Of a DNA stretch of 64,000 bases, positions 1-8,855 are shown in pieces (the first letter of the stretch is position 1; the number at the start of each line of letters is the position of its first letter). Under the pieces are notes generated by a model. It worked only from the letters and a program-made list of their open reading frames with translations, was not told the DNA's origin and made no database searches. Position numbers and translations under genes: made by a program. This DNA is from an uncultured Prevotella sp. (lineage in GTDB: Bacteria; Bacteroidota; Bacteroidia; Bacteroidales; Bacteroidaceae), in contig CALUEY010000002.1 in NCBI GenBank assembly GCA_944319915.1, positions 62,001 to 126,000 of the forward strand, read 5' to 3'.

Positions 1-194
1 ACGACAAGGAGATGACGCAGGAGGAGTGCGACATACACATGGGCAAGATAATGTGGGTGGTAAACAAGATAACCCAGAAGCACACCTTCAAGGGGCAGTA
101 CGTGGCCATTGTAGACCGCTACATGAAGCGTAACAAGGGCGAAACCGTGGCCACGCTGCTGCGCAACAACGACTATAAGGCCATCGCCCGGTAG
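1..194 (+). CDS. 3' end of an unidentified gene (partial)
   Basis: An open frame enters from the left edge (first full codon at 3) and ends at TAG 192-194, giving about 63 C-terminal residues. The fragment is basic and mostly helical in character, ending in LLRNNDYKAIAR. I do not recognise the family and no catalytic motif is visible. It is called coding because it ends just before a clear intergenic repeat and its codon use matches the neighbours. The first in-frame ATG at 12 is probably internal, since the frame stays open to the window edge. Confidence 0.55.
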   Translation, partial: DKEMTQEECDIHMGKIMWVVNKITQKHTFKGQYVAIVDRYMKRNKGETVATLLRNNDYKAIAR

Positions 195-226
195 CCTTTC
201 GGGCGCGCCGTGGCGAATACGATTCT

Positions 227-423
227 GTAATCTTTTTTCATCATTTGCGCTGTTGGCCGCATCGGCTTGTGGCTCAGTGAGTTACGAAACGGGCTGTTTT
301 GCATTGCGAAACAGCCCGTTTTGCGTTGCGATATGGCCTGTTTTGCGTTGCGAAACGGCATATATTGGCATCCCATGCCGATTGCGGGGCAGTGTCAGAG
401 GACGCAATGTAATTATAAATTAC
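227..423. repeat. Intergenic 22-bp-unit element, copy 1
   Basis: This 197-bp element has a left end motif GTAATCTTTTTTCATC (227-242), an arm to 285 containing GCTTGTGGCTCAG and closing with GTTAC, four contiguous 22-bp units (286-307, 308-329, 330-351, 352-373) and a right arm ending in the palindrome-like GTAATTATAAATTAC (409-423). Units follow the pattern GAAAC-N5-GTTT-TGC-N-TTGC. Adjacent units pair as inverted repeats, for example GGGCTGTTTTGC with GCGAAACAGCCC. Because 22 is not a multiple of 3, open frames through it are not meaningful. Copies 2 to 6 are at 7609, 15653, 23267, 47343 and 57447. Confidence 0.85.
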
Positions 424-565
424 TTTCTGTCCGTATGCCTGCCGACATTTTCCTACCGTGCATAGAGTCACCCAATACCACATTTTCAGGCCGAAGGCTT
501 GCTTGGCAAGGTGGGCAAGAAGAAAATATAAAGGCCCATGATGTGGTTAATTGGATATTTTGTAG

Positions 566-573
566 TACCTTTG
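566..573 (+). promoter_or_regulatory. Promoter -7 box of the riboswitch transcript
   Basis: TACCTTTG matches the Bacteroidota -7 consensus TAnnTTTG and lies immediately upstream of the cobalamin aptamer, so transcription would start near 577. I see no good TTTG -33 element at the expected spacing. The stretch 424-565 holds nothing else that I recognise. Confidence 0.6.
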
Positions 574-574
574 C

Positions 575-790
575 GGCAGCAATGGTTCACTGCAAAAAGT
601 GATTAAAAGGGAACGGGGTGAGAATCCCCGACAGTCCCGCTGCTGTGAGCCGTCCTTATCAGGAGCGAACAACAAAGCCACTGGGCATTGCCGGGAAGGC
701 GTTCGCATCCGGGCGGCGAGTCAGAAGACCTGCCTTGCGCAAACATCCCTGCACGCTTCGAGGAAAAGCGGCCGGGTAGAAACAGCCATT
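575..790 (+). promoter_or_regulatory. Cobalamin (B12) riboswitch
   Basis: The conserved cobalamin aptamer elements occur in order: GATTAAAAGGGAAC at 601-614, GTGAGAATCCC at 618-628, ACAGTCCCGCTGCTGTGA at 631-648, the B12-box core GCCACTG at 677-683, GGGAAGGC at 693-700 and AGTCAGAAGACCTGCC at 719-734. The aptamer is therefore about 577-740. The rest of the leader to 891 would be the expression platform and contains an 8-bp perfect hairpin, ACGCAGGC-TTTT-GCCTGCGT (816-835). Cobalamin riboswitches normally reduce expression when adenosyl- or other cobamides bind. The only downstream gene is the large secreted protein at 892. Confidence 0.95.
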
Positions 791-891
791 CAACATAATG
801 CGCCCCGCAGCATCGACGCAGGCTTTTGCCTGCGTGAAGCCCTGCGCGTAAGCGCGATGCAAAGGCAAAATCCTTTATATACAATAGTATT

Positions 892-3800
892 ATGCGACAA
901 AAAATTTACTTATTGGCAGTGGCGCTTGCCACCTTGTTGCAGCCGCAAGCGGCATTGGCCCAGGACACCCAGGCCGATGCTGTGACGCAGTTGCAGTTTG
1001 GCAGGCAGGTCGTCACGGTGCCGGCAGATGCCAGCCTAACCTTTTACGACCCTAAAGGCACAGGCAGCATCAGCTCTACCAGCACCAACAACACCCACTC
1101 GCTCACAGTATTCCGCCCGGCCGAGGCCGGGCTTGCCGTGCGGGTGGAGTTCGAGGAAATCGACGTGAGCAGCGATGGGGCAGGCTATCCCGGCCAAGTG
1201 GTTGTATACAATGGCGACCCCGACGAGGCGGGAACGTTTTCCTGGGCCACCAATGCCTATGGCATCAACGGCTCCACCGTGCTGCCCGAGGGCGACGTGG
1301 TGGCCACGCTCGATGGCGAGTACAGCGGCGTGAGCTACTATTCTACCGCCCCCGACGGTACGCTCTCCGTGGGTATGCTGTGGCGTTATGCAGCGCAGTG
1401 CGACGGATGGGTGGCCAAGGTGAGCTGCGTAAAGCTCGAAAACATGGTGGTGAGCGGGGCTGGTGCCGATTATTCCGCAGTGTTGCCGTCGCCCCGGGGC
1501 AAGCAGGCCATAGCCCTCGCCTCGGCGTATGTAGAGGCGAAAGGGGTGCTTCAGGCCGACCGCCTCGCCAAGGTGACCTTCAGCCTGCCAAAGAACGACG
1601 GCGTGGTCGACCCGCTGTCGCTGCGCCTCTATGCCGGGGCAGCAGCCAGTTTCAAGGGATCTGAGCCTTTGCAGGCCACGGTGGCCGCCGATGGCGGTGC
1701 ATACGCGTTTACGCTCGACGAACCGCTTTCCGAAGGCCGCAACGTGTTCACTATCGCCGGCGATGTGCTCGCCACGGCGTCGGTGGGCGCTGAGGTGGCC
1801 GTTGAGGTGACTTCTGTGTCAACCACTGCCATACCCGATGGTGTGCAGCCATTTGTCGGCGCCACGCCCGTAACGGTGACTTGCCCCGCCATAGTCAATA
1901 TGGAGGAGGGGGCTACCACGGTCACAGTAGGCTCCACGCCGCTCGCATTCTACGATGATGGCGGCCTCGACGGTCAGGTAACGCCCGGCTTCAGCGGCAC
2001 TACCACGTTCCTGCCGGAGGCAGGAGGCAAGAAGGTGCAGGTGAGCTTCAGCAGCGTAAACCTGTCGGAAGGCAGCATATATTACCAATACCTTAATGTA
2101 TATAACGGCACTGCGGCCACCGAGGGCAACCTTATACGCCGGGTGAGGAGCGGCGAGACGGCGCTCATACACTCCACTGCGGCCGATGGCGCGCTGACCG
2201 TAGAGCTTTCCAACAATGGCACGAGCTACACTGCGGCCGGCTTCGAGGCCGAGGTGAGCCTCTTCGAGCCGCAGCCCATGGAGCTTGAGTCGATAGCCGT
2301 GGACAACGCCGCGCCTGCCACGGCTTGCGCAGGCGAGGCCGGCGTGGCCATGCTCAGGGTGAACGTGCGCACCGCCAACACCGAGCCGGCCTTGGCCGCA
2401 GGAGCGTTCGGCTTCACCACGGGTAGCTCCAGTGCCACCGTCAGCGGCGCATCGCTCTTCTATACAGGCTCCAGTCAAGAGTTCTCTTCGGCTCGCAAGG
2501 TTGGCGCCGTGGTATCGGTAGACCATGAGTTTACCATCACTCCCGATGAAGAACTTAGCCTCTCGGAGGGCGACAACTATTTCTGGCTTGTCTACGATGT
2601 GGACCAACTGGCTCTTAACGGGCAACAGCTCGATGCCGCCCTCGTTTCGGTGGAGCTTGGCGAAGCCACCGAACAAGTGGCAGAAGGCAACCCCGAAGGT
2701 GGCTGCACCATTGAGAATGTGGTGTATTCGCACGCAGGGCAAGGCACGGTTACTACGACGGTGAACGGCAGTCTCGCTTTCCGCACCAAGACGAAGAACG
2801 AGTATTCGGAGGACTACGAGTCCGGAACAGACGACCGCATCAACGTGTTCGTTCCGCTTAACGAGGGTAACCTTTGCCAGATAGACTTCTCAAAGTTCGA
2901 CCTTTACTATTCTTCCTCGTCCTACGGAGCCAAGGCCATCTTCCGCATATACTCCGGCCAAGGCACCGATGGGGAACTGCTCTGGGAGCTGGCTTCCGCC
3001 GATGACAAGGCCACAGGCCCTGGCCGCGTGATCCGCTCCACCGCCGCTGATGGCGCGCTCACCGTGCTTTTCAATCCCAACGAAAGCGCGTCATGGTACA
3101 CTGAGAGCGGCATTGACGCAGTGGTGAGCGAATACCGGCCCCAGCCCATGGCCATCGACAGCGTGGCTGTGGCGCAGACCACCACCGACATCGTGGCGGC
3201 GGGGGCAGCCGGGCAGGCTCTGCTCACCGTCAATGTGGCCACCAAGGGCAGTCTCCGGCCCGTAAGCCTTGAGTCTGTGTCCGTCAACATGAAAGGCTGC
3301 CAGGCTAAGGTGGCTAAGCTCTGGCTTTACTCCGTAGGTGCAGCCGATGGCGTTCCGCAGCCCGATGCCAAGCCCGTGGGTGAGGCAACAGTGGCACAGG
3401 GCGACCCCGTGGACACCATCATGCTTAACACCCCGGTGGAGCTTGCCGAGGGAAGCAATTTCTTCCGCATACTGTTCGACCTCTCCGATGATGCTACCGA
3501 CGGCGACGTTATCGACGCTTCGGTGGTGTTTGTGACTGTTGGCGGAGAACAAATGGCTGTCGCCCACGGCGACCCTGAAGGCTCGCGCGTGGTGAAGAAC
3601 ATCCTCAACCTGCAGCAAGGCGACAATGGCAAGGTTACGGTCAAGGCGGGCCAGAGCCTCCTTTTCTATGACGATGGTGGCTCGGAGCAGCCTGCCTCAA
3701 CGCCTTTTGATGGCACGGTGACCTTTGCCCCCGGTGCAGAAGGCGAGGCGGTGAGGCTCCATTTCAGCGAGGTTGACGTGAACTGCACCGACACTCTCTA

Positions 3801-6800
3801 CGTGTTTGCGGGCGAAAGCACGAGCAAGGACGACCTCCTCCTTGCAGTGGAATGCTACGACAAGTTGCCCGCCGACATCGTTTCGCCTGCCGCTGATGGT
3901 AAGCTGACGGTGCGCTACGTAGTCCGCGGCACTTATTCCGCCCCCGACGGCTTTGCCATCGCGGTGTCGTCTTACCGCAAGAAAGCCCTCGAGGTGGCTT
4001 CGGTCACCGTGGCCGACTGCTCGGCAGAAAGCGTTGTGCGTGGCCAGGACGATGCACTGATGTTGCGCGTAGATGCCCGTGTGGAGGGCGACTACGGCAC
4101 TTTGGAGGTAAGCAAGTTTGCCGTTGAGGCGGCAGAGGCCGCAAGCCTGCGCTCCGTAAAGGTTTACTCTACCGACACCATCGGCAGCTTTGCCGCTTTC
4201 GATGCCTTTGGCCAAAGCCAGTCGGCTCCATACGAAGTTACGGGAAGCTACACCATAAGTGCCGCCGGCACCTATAAGTTCTGGGTGGTGTGCGATGTTG
4301 CGGCCGATGCCGCCGCCGGAAGCCAGCTTACGGCAACGCTGCGCGATGTCACCATAGGCGGCACGGCATTAAGCCCGCAGGCTCCTGCCACGGCGAGCTG
4401 CACCGTGAGGGAGGGCGCAAGCGGCACACTTACCGTGGGCCAAGGCTCTGACTACGGCACCATACAGGCTGCCGTGGATGCCATAGCCGGCGGCATTGAA
4501 GGCCCGGTTACGATAAACGTAAAGCCCGGAATATACAACGAGCTTGTCAACGTGCCGCAAATCCCAGGCGCGTCGGCCACCAATACCGTGACGATACAGA
4601 GCGCAACGGGCGACTATAACGACGTGCGCATATATTACGATGCCTACAGTGAGCCGGAGTACAGCGACGACAAGATGTCGGCAGAGTACGGAGTCGTGAC
4701 CGTGGCGGGCGCTGACTACCTTACGTTGCGCGGCCTGGAGATCACCACAACCGACCTTACGTTCCCAGGGGTGGTGCATATTAAGGGTGCGAGCCGCCAC
4801 GTTACGGTGGACAGTTGCCATATCCACGCAAGCATGTCCACCGAATATGGTTCTGACATTAACCTCATATACACTTATGCAAAGGACGAGGCCAACTGCA
4901 ACAACGACTACCTTACGGTGCGCAACAGCCTGCTTGAGGGCGGCTACATCGGCATAAGGATGGGCGGTACCAACTACTTGGCGCTGCCGAAGGAGCGCGG
5001 CGGAGTGATAGAGGGCAACACCCTGCGCAATCAGGGGGCAAAGGCTCTCTACGTCATGGACGAGCTTGGGGTGAAGATACGGCGCAACACCATTTTCAAC
5101 GACGCCACCGATCGAAGTGGATTCCAAGGCTTCGATGGACAGTTGCGCGATGCTTGCGCCGAGCCGATGGTCATTGAGGCCAACGTGTTCGACCTTGCCA
5201 CGCTCAAGGACGCCATAGCCATCAACCCGCGGCAGCTCGTTGGCACGGCCGAGGCTCCCGTGGTGATAGCCAACAACGAGGTGCGCCTGCGCAGCGACAA
5301 CGCTTCGAGCGCAGGCATGAAGATAGGGTCGCCATGCGAGCACCTGCGCATTGCCTACAACACAGTGCGCCTCACCGGCACTGCAGCATCGGCTCCGCTG
5401 TGGCTCAACGATGCCATGACGGGCGACGTGGTAGTGGAGAACAACGTGCTGCTCAACGAGGCGGGAGGATATGTCTACCGTTTCTACAAGCAGGGCAACG
5501 AGAATACGGCCACCTTCCGCAACAACGTGCTTTACACCAGTGGCGAAGTGTTTGCCTACAACAAGGCCGACATCACGACGTTTGCCGACTGGGTGGAGGC
5601 CGCAGGCGAACAAGACAGCCACAACGAGGCCGTAGGCTTCCTCTCCGACGAGGTGCTTGAACCTGCCGCCGAAGGTTCGCTGCTCACGGCCAGGGCCGTA
5701 AGCTACGTGCAGACCGACATCACCGGCAGGCCTCGCACCGCCCAGCCTACTATTGGTGCATACGAGTTTGATGCCACCGCAGCGGCTCCCGCCCTTGCCG
5801 AGGGCTACCCGTCGGTGAGGAGCGTGACCGACAGCACGGCTTGCGTTGCCGTCAAGGCCAATGCCAACAGCACAGCCTTCATCACCATCCGCCGCTATGC
5901 CGAAGCAGCCCCGGCTGCCGATGGCATGACTGCCGAGGCTTGCTCTGCGTTCACCATCATGGCCGGGCGCGAGGCAGCAGCCTTTGCCGACACGCTTGAA
6001 GCAGGCGGGGAGTACGTGGCCTACGTGCGCCTTGTGAGCCTGCGCGGCGTGGGTGGGGCAGTAGTGGCCTCTGCGCCGTTCGTGGCTTCGGGCGAAGCGA
6101 TAGTGGAGATTCCCAATGTTGAGCTTGCTGCTGTGGGTGACACCATAGCCGCAGGCAGCACCGCCACGCTTTCTGCCACGGTGAGCGGCGGAACAGCCCC
6201 GTTTAAGTTGACGTGGCTCAACGGCTTGCGCGAGGATATAGCAACAGCCAACCTCGATGCCGCAGGCGAAGCACAGGTAGCCTACGAGCCGTCGGAGTGC
6301 GACGATTATTATGTCACCGTGACCGACGCCAACGGCAAGCAGGCCACCGACACCTGTCGCGTGGTGGTGACGGGCAAGGCCATGGCCGCCACAATGGAGA
6401 ACTTGTGGCTGGGCGATTACGGCGCATGGGCCGGGCCTGATACCAAGGGCGAGCTTGTCACGGGTGAGTATCTGGATCAGCAGCTGGCCGGTTCGTTCGT
6501 CAGCGGCAGCTATATGTTCAGCAATAACTACAGCCTCGACTACGGTTCGTGGAGCGGCTTTGCCTACTCCAACCGCACGTCCACGGCCTACGAGGGCCTC
6601 GACGACCAGTACAACTCCGCCGCAGGCAGCGGGCATGGCGGCTCGGCCAACTATGCCGTGGGCTTCGGCAGCGGCAAGGTGACGGTGCTCAGCAGAGAGC
6701 TGGGCGACACCATCAGCGGCCTCTACGTTACCAATACGGCCTACGCCCTCAACTCCATCATCAACGGCGACAGCTATTCGTCGAAGTTTGAGCAAGGCTC

Positions 6801-7443
6801 GTTCCTCAAGGTTGTGTTCACCGGCACAAGGGCCGACGGCACCACCGCCACCGTGGAAAGCTACCTTGCCGACTACCGTCAGGCCGATGCGGCAGACCAT
6901 TACTACCTCGACACGTGGCAGTGGGTAGACCTCAGGCCGCTCGGCAAGGTGGTAAGCCTGAGCTTTGCCATCGATGGCAGCGACAAGAGCTATGGCTACC
7001 TAAACACGCCTGCTTACTTCTGCCTCGACGACTTGGGCGGCGAGCGCGATGAGAGCCTTGCCCCCGTGCAGGCTGGGCGCAGCGTAAGGCTTGCCGACTT
7101 CTTTGTCTTTGCCGACAATGCAGGCACCGTTAGCTATGCATTGCCCGATGCTCAGTATGACGGGACCGACCGCTTGGTCGAGATAACTGCCGACGGACGC
7201 CTCGTGCTGAGCGACGCGTTCGAGGGTCAGGCCACTATAACCGTGAGCGCCACCCAGCGCGGCAAGGTGCAGTTTGTGCGCATACCGTTCGACATTGCCT
7301 CCGGCATCACCGATGCGGTTGGCGATGATGACGCTGCCGAAAGCCGCTATGACCTCAGCGGAAGGCGCGTGTCGCCAACGCACAAGGGCATCAACATAGT
7401 AAAGATGGCCGACGGCACGGTGCGCAAGGTGGTAGTGAAGTAA
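892..7443 (+). CDS. Giant secreted mosaic protein under B12 riboswitch control
   Basis: This 2183-residue protein begins with a signal peptide (LLAVALATLLQPQAALAQ) and has no lipobox cysteine. Four CUB-like modules start near residues 37, 336, 617 and 910 (each with a FYDDGG or similar strand and a YNG or YSG motif) and alternate with modules of the form SVxVxxxxxxVxxGxxxxxxLxVxV. A right-handed beta-helix of pectate-lyase type spans about 1180-1618 (opens DYGTIQAAVDAI, closes IGAYEFDA). A PKD/Ig-like domain covers about 1741-1830, and a DUF4465-like domain about 1830-2055. The C-terminus (YDLSGRRVSPTHKGINIVK) resembles Bacteroidales C-terminal sorting tails, so type IX secretion is plausible. 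DUF4465 proteins are, from memory, linked to cobamide-binding surface proteins (BtuH) in Bacteroidetes, which fits the riboswitch. A role in cobamide capture is inference; adhesion or glycan binding is the alternative. Confidence 0.85.
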   Translation: MRQKIYLLAVALATLLQPQAALAQDTQADAVTQLQFGRQVVTVPADASLTFYDPKGTGSISSTSTNNTHSLTVFRPAEAGLAVRVEFEEIDVSSDGAGYPGQVVVYNGDPDEAGTFSWATNAYGINGSTVLPEGDVVATLDGEYSGVSYYSTAPDGTLSVGMLWRYAAQCDGWVAKVSCVKLENMVVSGAGADYSAVLPSPRGKQAIALASAYVEAKGVLQADRLAKVTFSLPKNDGVVDPLSLRLYAGAAASFKGSEPLQATVAADGGAYAFTLDEPLSEGRNVFTIAGDVLATASVGAEVAVEVTSVSTTAIPDGVQPFVGATPVTVTCPAIVNMEEGATTVTVGSTPLAFYDDGGLDGQVTPGFSGTTTFLPEAGGKKVQVSFSSVNLSEGSIYYQYLNVYNGTAATEGNLIRRVRSGETALIHSTAADGALTVELSNNGTSYTAAGFEAEVSLFEPQPMELESIAVDNAAPATACAGEAGVAMLRVNVRTANTEPALAAGAFGFTTGSSSATVSGASLFYTGSSQEFSSARKVGAVVSVDHEFTITPDEELSLSEGDNYFWLVYDVDQLALNGQQLDAALVSVELGEATEQVAEGNPEGGCTIENVVYSHAGQGTVTTTVNGSLAFRTKTKNEYSEDYESGTDDRINVFVPLNEGNLCQIDFSKFDLYYSSSSYGAKAIFRIYSGQGTDGELLWELASADDKATGPGRVIRSTAADGALTVLFNPNESASWYTESGIDAVVSEYRPQPMAIDSVAVAQTTTDIVAAGAAGQALLTVNVATKGSLRPVSLESVSVNMKGCQAKVAKLWLYSVGAADGVPQPDAKPVGEATVAQGDPVDTIMLNTPVELAEGSNFFRILFDLSDDATDGDVIDASVVFVTVGGEQMAVAHGDPEGSRVVKNILNLQQGDNGKVTVKAGQSLLFYDDGGSEQPASTPFDGTVTFAPGAEGEAVRLHFSEVDVNCTDTLYVFAGESTSKDDLLLAVECYDKLPADIVSPAADGKLTVRYVVRGTYSAPDGFAIAVSSYRKKALEVASVTVADCSAESVVRGQDDALMLRVDARVEGDYGTLEVSKFAVEAAEAASLRSVKVYSTDTIGSFAAFDAFGQSQSAPYEVTGSYTISAAGTYKFWVVCDVAADAAAGSQLTATLRDVTIGGTALSPQAPATASCTVREGASGTLTVGQGSDYGTIQAAVDAIAGGIEGPVTINVKPGIYNELVNVPQIPGASATNTVTIQSATGDYNDVRIYYDAYSEPEYSDDKMSAEYGVVTVAGADYLTLRGLEITTTDLTFPGVVHIKGASRHVTVDSCHIHASMSTEYGSDINLIYTYAKDEANCNNDYLTVRNSLLEGGYIGIRMGGTNYLALPKERGGVIEGNTLRNQGAKALYVMDELGVKIRRNTIFNDATDRSGFQGFDGQLRDACAEPMVIEANVFDLATLKDAIAINPRQLVGTAEAPVVIANNEVRLRSDNASSAGMKIGSPCEHLRIAYNTVRLTGTAASAPLWLNDAMTGDVVVENNVLLNEAGGYVYRFYKQGNENTATFRNNVLYTSGEVFAYNKADITTFADWVEAAGEQDSHNEAVGFLSDEVLEPAAEGSLLTARAVSYVQTDITGRPRTAQPTIGAYEFDATAAAPALAEGYPSVRSVTDSTACVAVKANANSTAFITIRRYAEAAPAADGMTAEACSAFTIMAGREAAAFADTLEAGGEYVAYVRLVSLRGVGGAVVASAPFVASGEAIVEIPNVELAAVGDTIAAGSTATLSATVSGGTAPFKLTWLNGLREDIATANLDAAGEAQVAYEPSECDDYYVTVTDANGKQATDTCRVVVTGKAMAATMENLWLGDYGAWAGPDTKGELVTGEYLDQQLAGSFVSGSYMFSNNYSLDYGSWSGFAYSNRTSTAYEGLDDQYNSAAGSGHGGSANYAVGFGSGKVTVLSRELGDTISGLYVTNTAYALNSIINGDSYSSKFEQGSFLKVVFTGTRADGTTATVESYLADYRQADAADHYYLDTWQWVDLRPLGKVVSLSFAIDGSDKSYGYLNTPAYFCLDDLGGERDESLAPVQAGRSVRLADFFVFADNAGTVSYALPDAQYDGTDRLVEITADGRLVLSDAFEGQATITVSATQRGKVQFVRIPFDIASGITDAVGDDDAAESRYDLSGRRVSPTHKGINIVKMADGTVRKVVVK

Positions 7444-7472
7444 CTTCGGCCTTGGGCTTGATGGAATTTGGT

Positions 7473-7510
7473 GGGGGCGTGGCTTCAGTGTTGCGCCCCC
7501 GCTTTTGTTT
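7473..7510 (+). terminator. Rho-independent terminator after the giant gene
   Basis: A GGGGGCG / CGCCCCC stem (7473-7479 with 7494-7500) is followed by GCTTTTGTTT. It lies 30 nt past the stop codon at 7443. Confidence 0.7.
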
Positions 7511-7608
7511 CTTGTGGTGCGCGCTTTTGGGGGCTGGCGGCTGTGGCGTGGCATTGGCCTTCCTGCCCCGATGCTGGCTCGCTTGTGGCTTGGCACGGTG
7601 TTTTCCCT

Positions 7609-7804
7609 GTAATGTTTTTTCATTATTTGCACCATTTCTCATATCTGCTTGGCGCACAGGGGGTTACGATAAGTGCCGTTTTGCATTGCAAAACGGCACT
7701 TATCGCATTGTGAAACGGCCTATTTGGCGATGCCAAACGGCACGTTTCGCAACGCAATTCCGTATGTAGGGTCTGCTAACAGGGCGTTTGTAATTATCTT
7801 TCAT
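7609..7804. repeat. Intergenic 22-bp-unit element, copy 2
   Basis: This 196-bp element has the left motif GTAATGTTTTTTCATT (7609-7624), an arm ending GTTAC, units at 7668-7689, 7690-7711, 7712-7733 and 7734-7755, and a right end GTAATTATCTTTCAT (7790-7804). Units 1 and 2 contain a perfect 10-bp inverted repeat, GCCGTTTTGC / GCAAAACGGC, with a 3-nt loop. It sits between two convergent genes. Its right arm (CTAACAGGGCGTTTGTAA) closely matches the right arm of copy 6 (CCAACAGCGCGTTTGTAA). Confidence 0.85.
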
Positions 7805-7825
7805 GGCGTCGCCGGCATCTCTGGC

Positions 7826-8773
7826 TCAATCCTGTGGGGGCTTTGGCGCGCTGCCACCATCGGCCAACTGGCCCTGATAGATTCCGTTCTGACTCATGTA
7901 TTGGCAGAGCATATCGGCAAACTCGTGGTTCTTAAGTCCCCATTGCGGCGCGATGACCATGCCTGCCGGCGACTGCGACGTGAACCGTTCTATAACCAAC
8001 TCTTTGCGCAGCAGCTGCAAATAGGCGGCCACGAGCCTTGCGTATTCTTCTGCCGAATACGTGCGGAAGGGCCGGCGGGCGTAGGCTTCGGCCAGTCTTG
8101 TGCCGCGTATCACCTGAAGTTGGTGAAGCTTAAGTATGTTGAGCCTTAGCCCGGAGATGATTGGGGCCTGGCGAAGACTCTCGGTCTCGTCCTCGCCGGG
8201 CAGCCCCAGGATTACGTGCCCGCAGGTGACGATGCCCCGGGCGGCGGTCTGCTCCACGGCGCGGCGCGAGCATTCAAAGTCGTGGCCGCGGCCCATGGCG
8301 CGGAGCGTAAGGTCGTTGGCCGACTCGATGCCGTACTCCACGGTTACGAACGTCTGGCTGGCCAGCCGCCCGAGGTAGTCGAGCAACCCGGGCCACACGC
8401 AGTCGGGGCGTGTGGCTATCACCAGACCCACCACTCCGTCGGCGCCCAGGGCCTCGTCGTAGAGCCTTTTCAGTGCGTCCACCGATGGCGCGTAGGTGTT
8501 GGTGTGGGCCTGGAAGTAGGCCAGGTATCTCATGCCGGGGTACTTGCGCGCGAAGAAAGCCTTGCCGGCTTCTATCTGCTCGGCCACGCTGCGCCGCCCG
8601 TGGCAGTAGGCCGGACTGAAGGTGCTGTTGTCGCAGAAGGCGCAGCCGCCGGTGCCGAGGCTGCCGTCGCGGTTTGGGCAGGTGAATCCCGCGTCTACCG
8701 ATATCTTCTGCACCCGGTAGGGGAACACCGTGCGTATCCACGATCCGTAGTCGTTATAAAGCCGGTTATTCAT
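7826..8773 (-). CDS. Radical SAM protein, YhcC / TIGR01212 family
   Basis: A 315-residue cytosolic protein. The N-terminal YNDYGSWIR and VDAGFTCPNRDG, followed by GGCAFCDN, give the family's spaced cysteines for the [4Fe-4S] cluster that cleaves S-adenosylmethionine. The later VIATRPDC and GIES motifs are also typical of the YhcC group. The biochemical function of the family is not firmly established, though RNA or cofactor modification is suspected. It is divergent from the DPP IV gene and has its own promoter (TAAATTTG, reverse strand, 8796-8803). Length is normal for the family. Confidence 0.88.
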   Translation of the reverse strand: MNNRLYNDYGSWIRTVFPYRVQKISVDAGFTCPNRDGSLGTGGCAFCDNSTFSPAYCHGRRSVAEQIEAGKAFFARKYPGMRYLAYFQAHTNTYAPSVDALKRLYDEALGADGVVGLVIATRPDCVWPGLLDYLGRLASQTFVTVEYGIESANDLTLRAMGRGHDFECSRRAVEQTAARGIVTCGHVILGLPGEDETESLRQAPIISGLRLNILKLHQLQVIRGTRLAEAYARRPFRTYSAEEYARLVAAYLQLLRKELVIERFTSQSPAGMVIAPQWGLKNHEFADMLCQYMSQNGIYQGQLADGGSAPKPPQD

Positions 8774-8795
8774 ATTATTTAAAACAGTAGGGGTG

Positions 8796-8824
8796 CAAAT
8801 TTACGAAAATAATGTATAACTTTG
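8796..8824. promoter_or_regulatory. Divergent promoter pair
   Basis: On the reverse strand TAAATTTG (8796-8803) serves the radical SAM gene. On the forward strand TAACTTTG (8817-8824) serves the DPP IV gene. The two -7 boxes are 13 nt apart, so the polymerases would compete. The forward start near 8828 argues that the peptidase begins at ATG 8856 rather than 8835. Confidence 0.65.
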
Positions 8825-8855
8825 CCCATTATTTATGTATAAACCATACGCAGAA

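Noticed and set aside
286-373. The tandem 22-bp units as a CRISPR array
   Set aside because: Units are contiguous without spacers, diverge from each other, number only four per locus and have no cas genes nearby.
227-423. The repeat elements as insertion-sequence fragments
   Set aside because: No transposase remnants, no obvious flanking target duplications, and the uniform ~197-bp size is unlike random IS decay; a non-autonomous mobile element remains possible.
4369-6900. A very long open frame on the minus strand opposite the giant secreted protein
   Set aside because: It is a GC-driven shadow of the plus-strand gene: it has no recognisable domain, is full of His/Gly/Ala/Arg composition typical of antisense frames, and lacks a promoter.
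7668-7755. Short open frames running through the repeat elements as small proteins
   Set aside because: A 22-bp period shifts the frame each unit, so similar peptides from different copies only reflect nucleotide similarity; none has a start site linked to a promoter.
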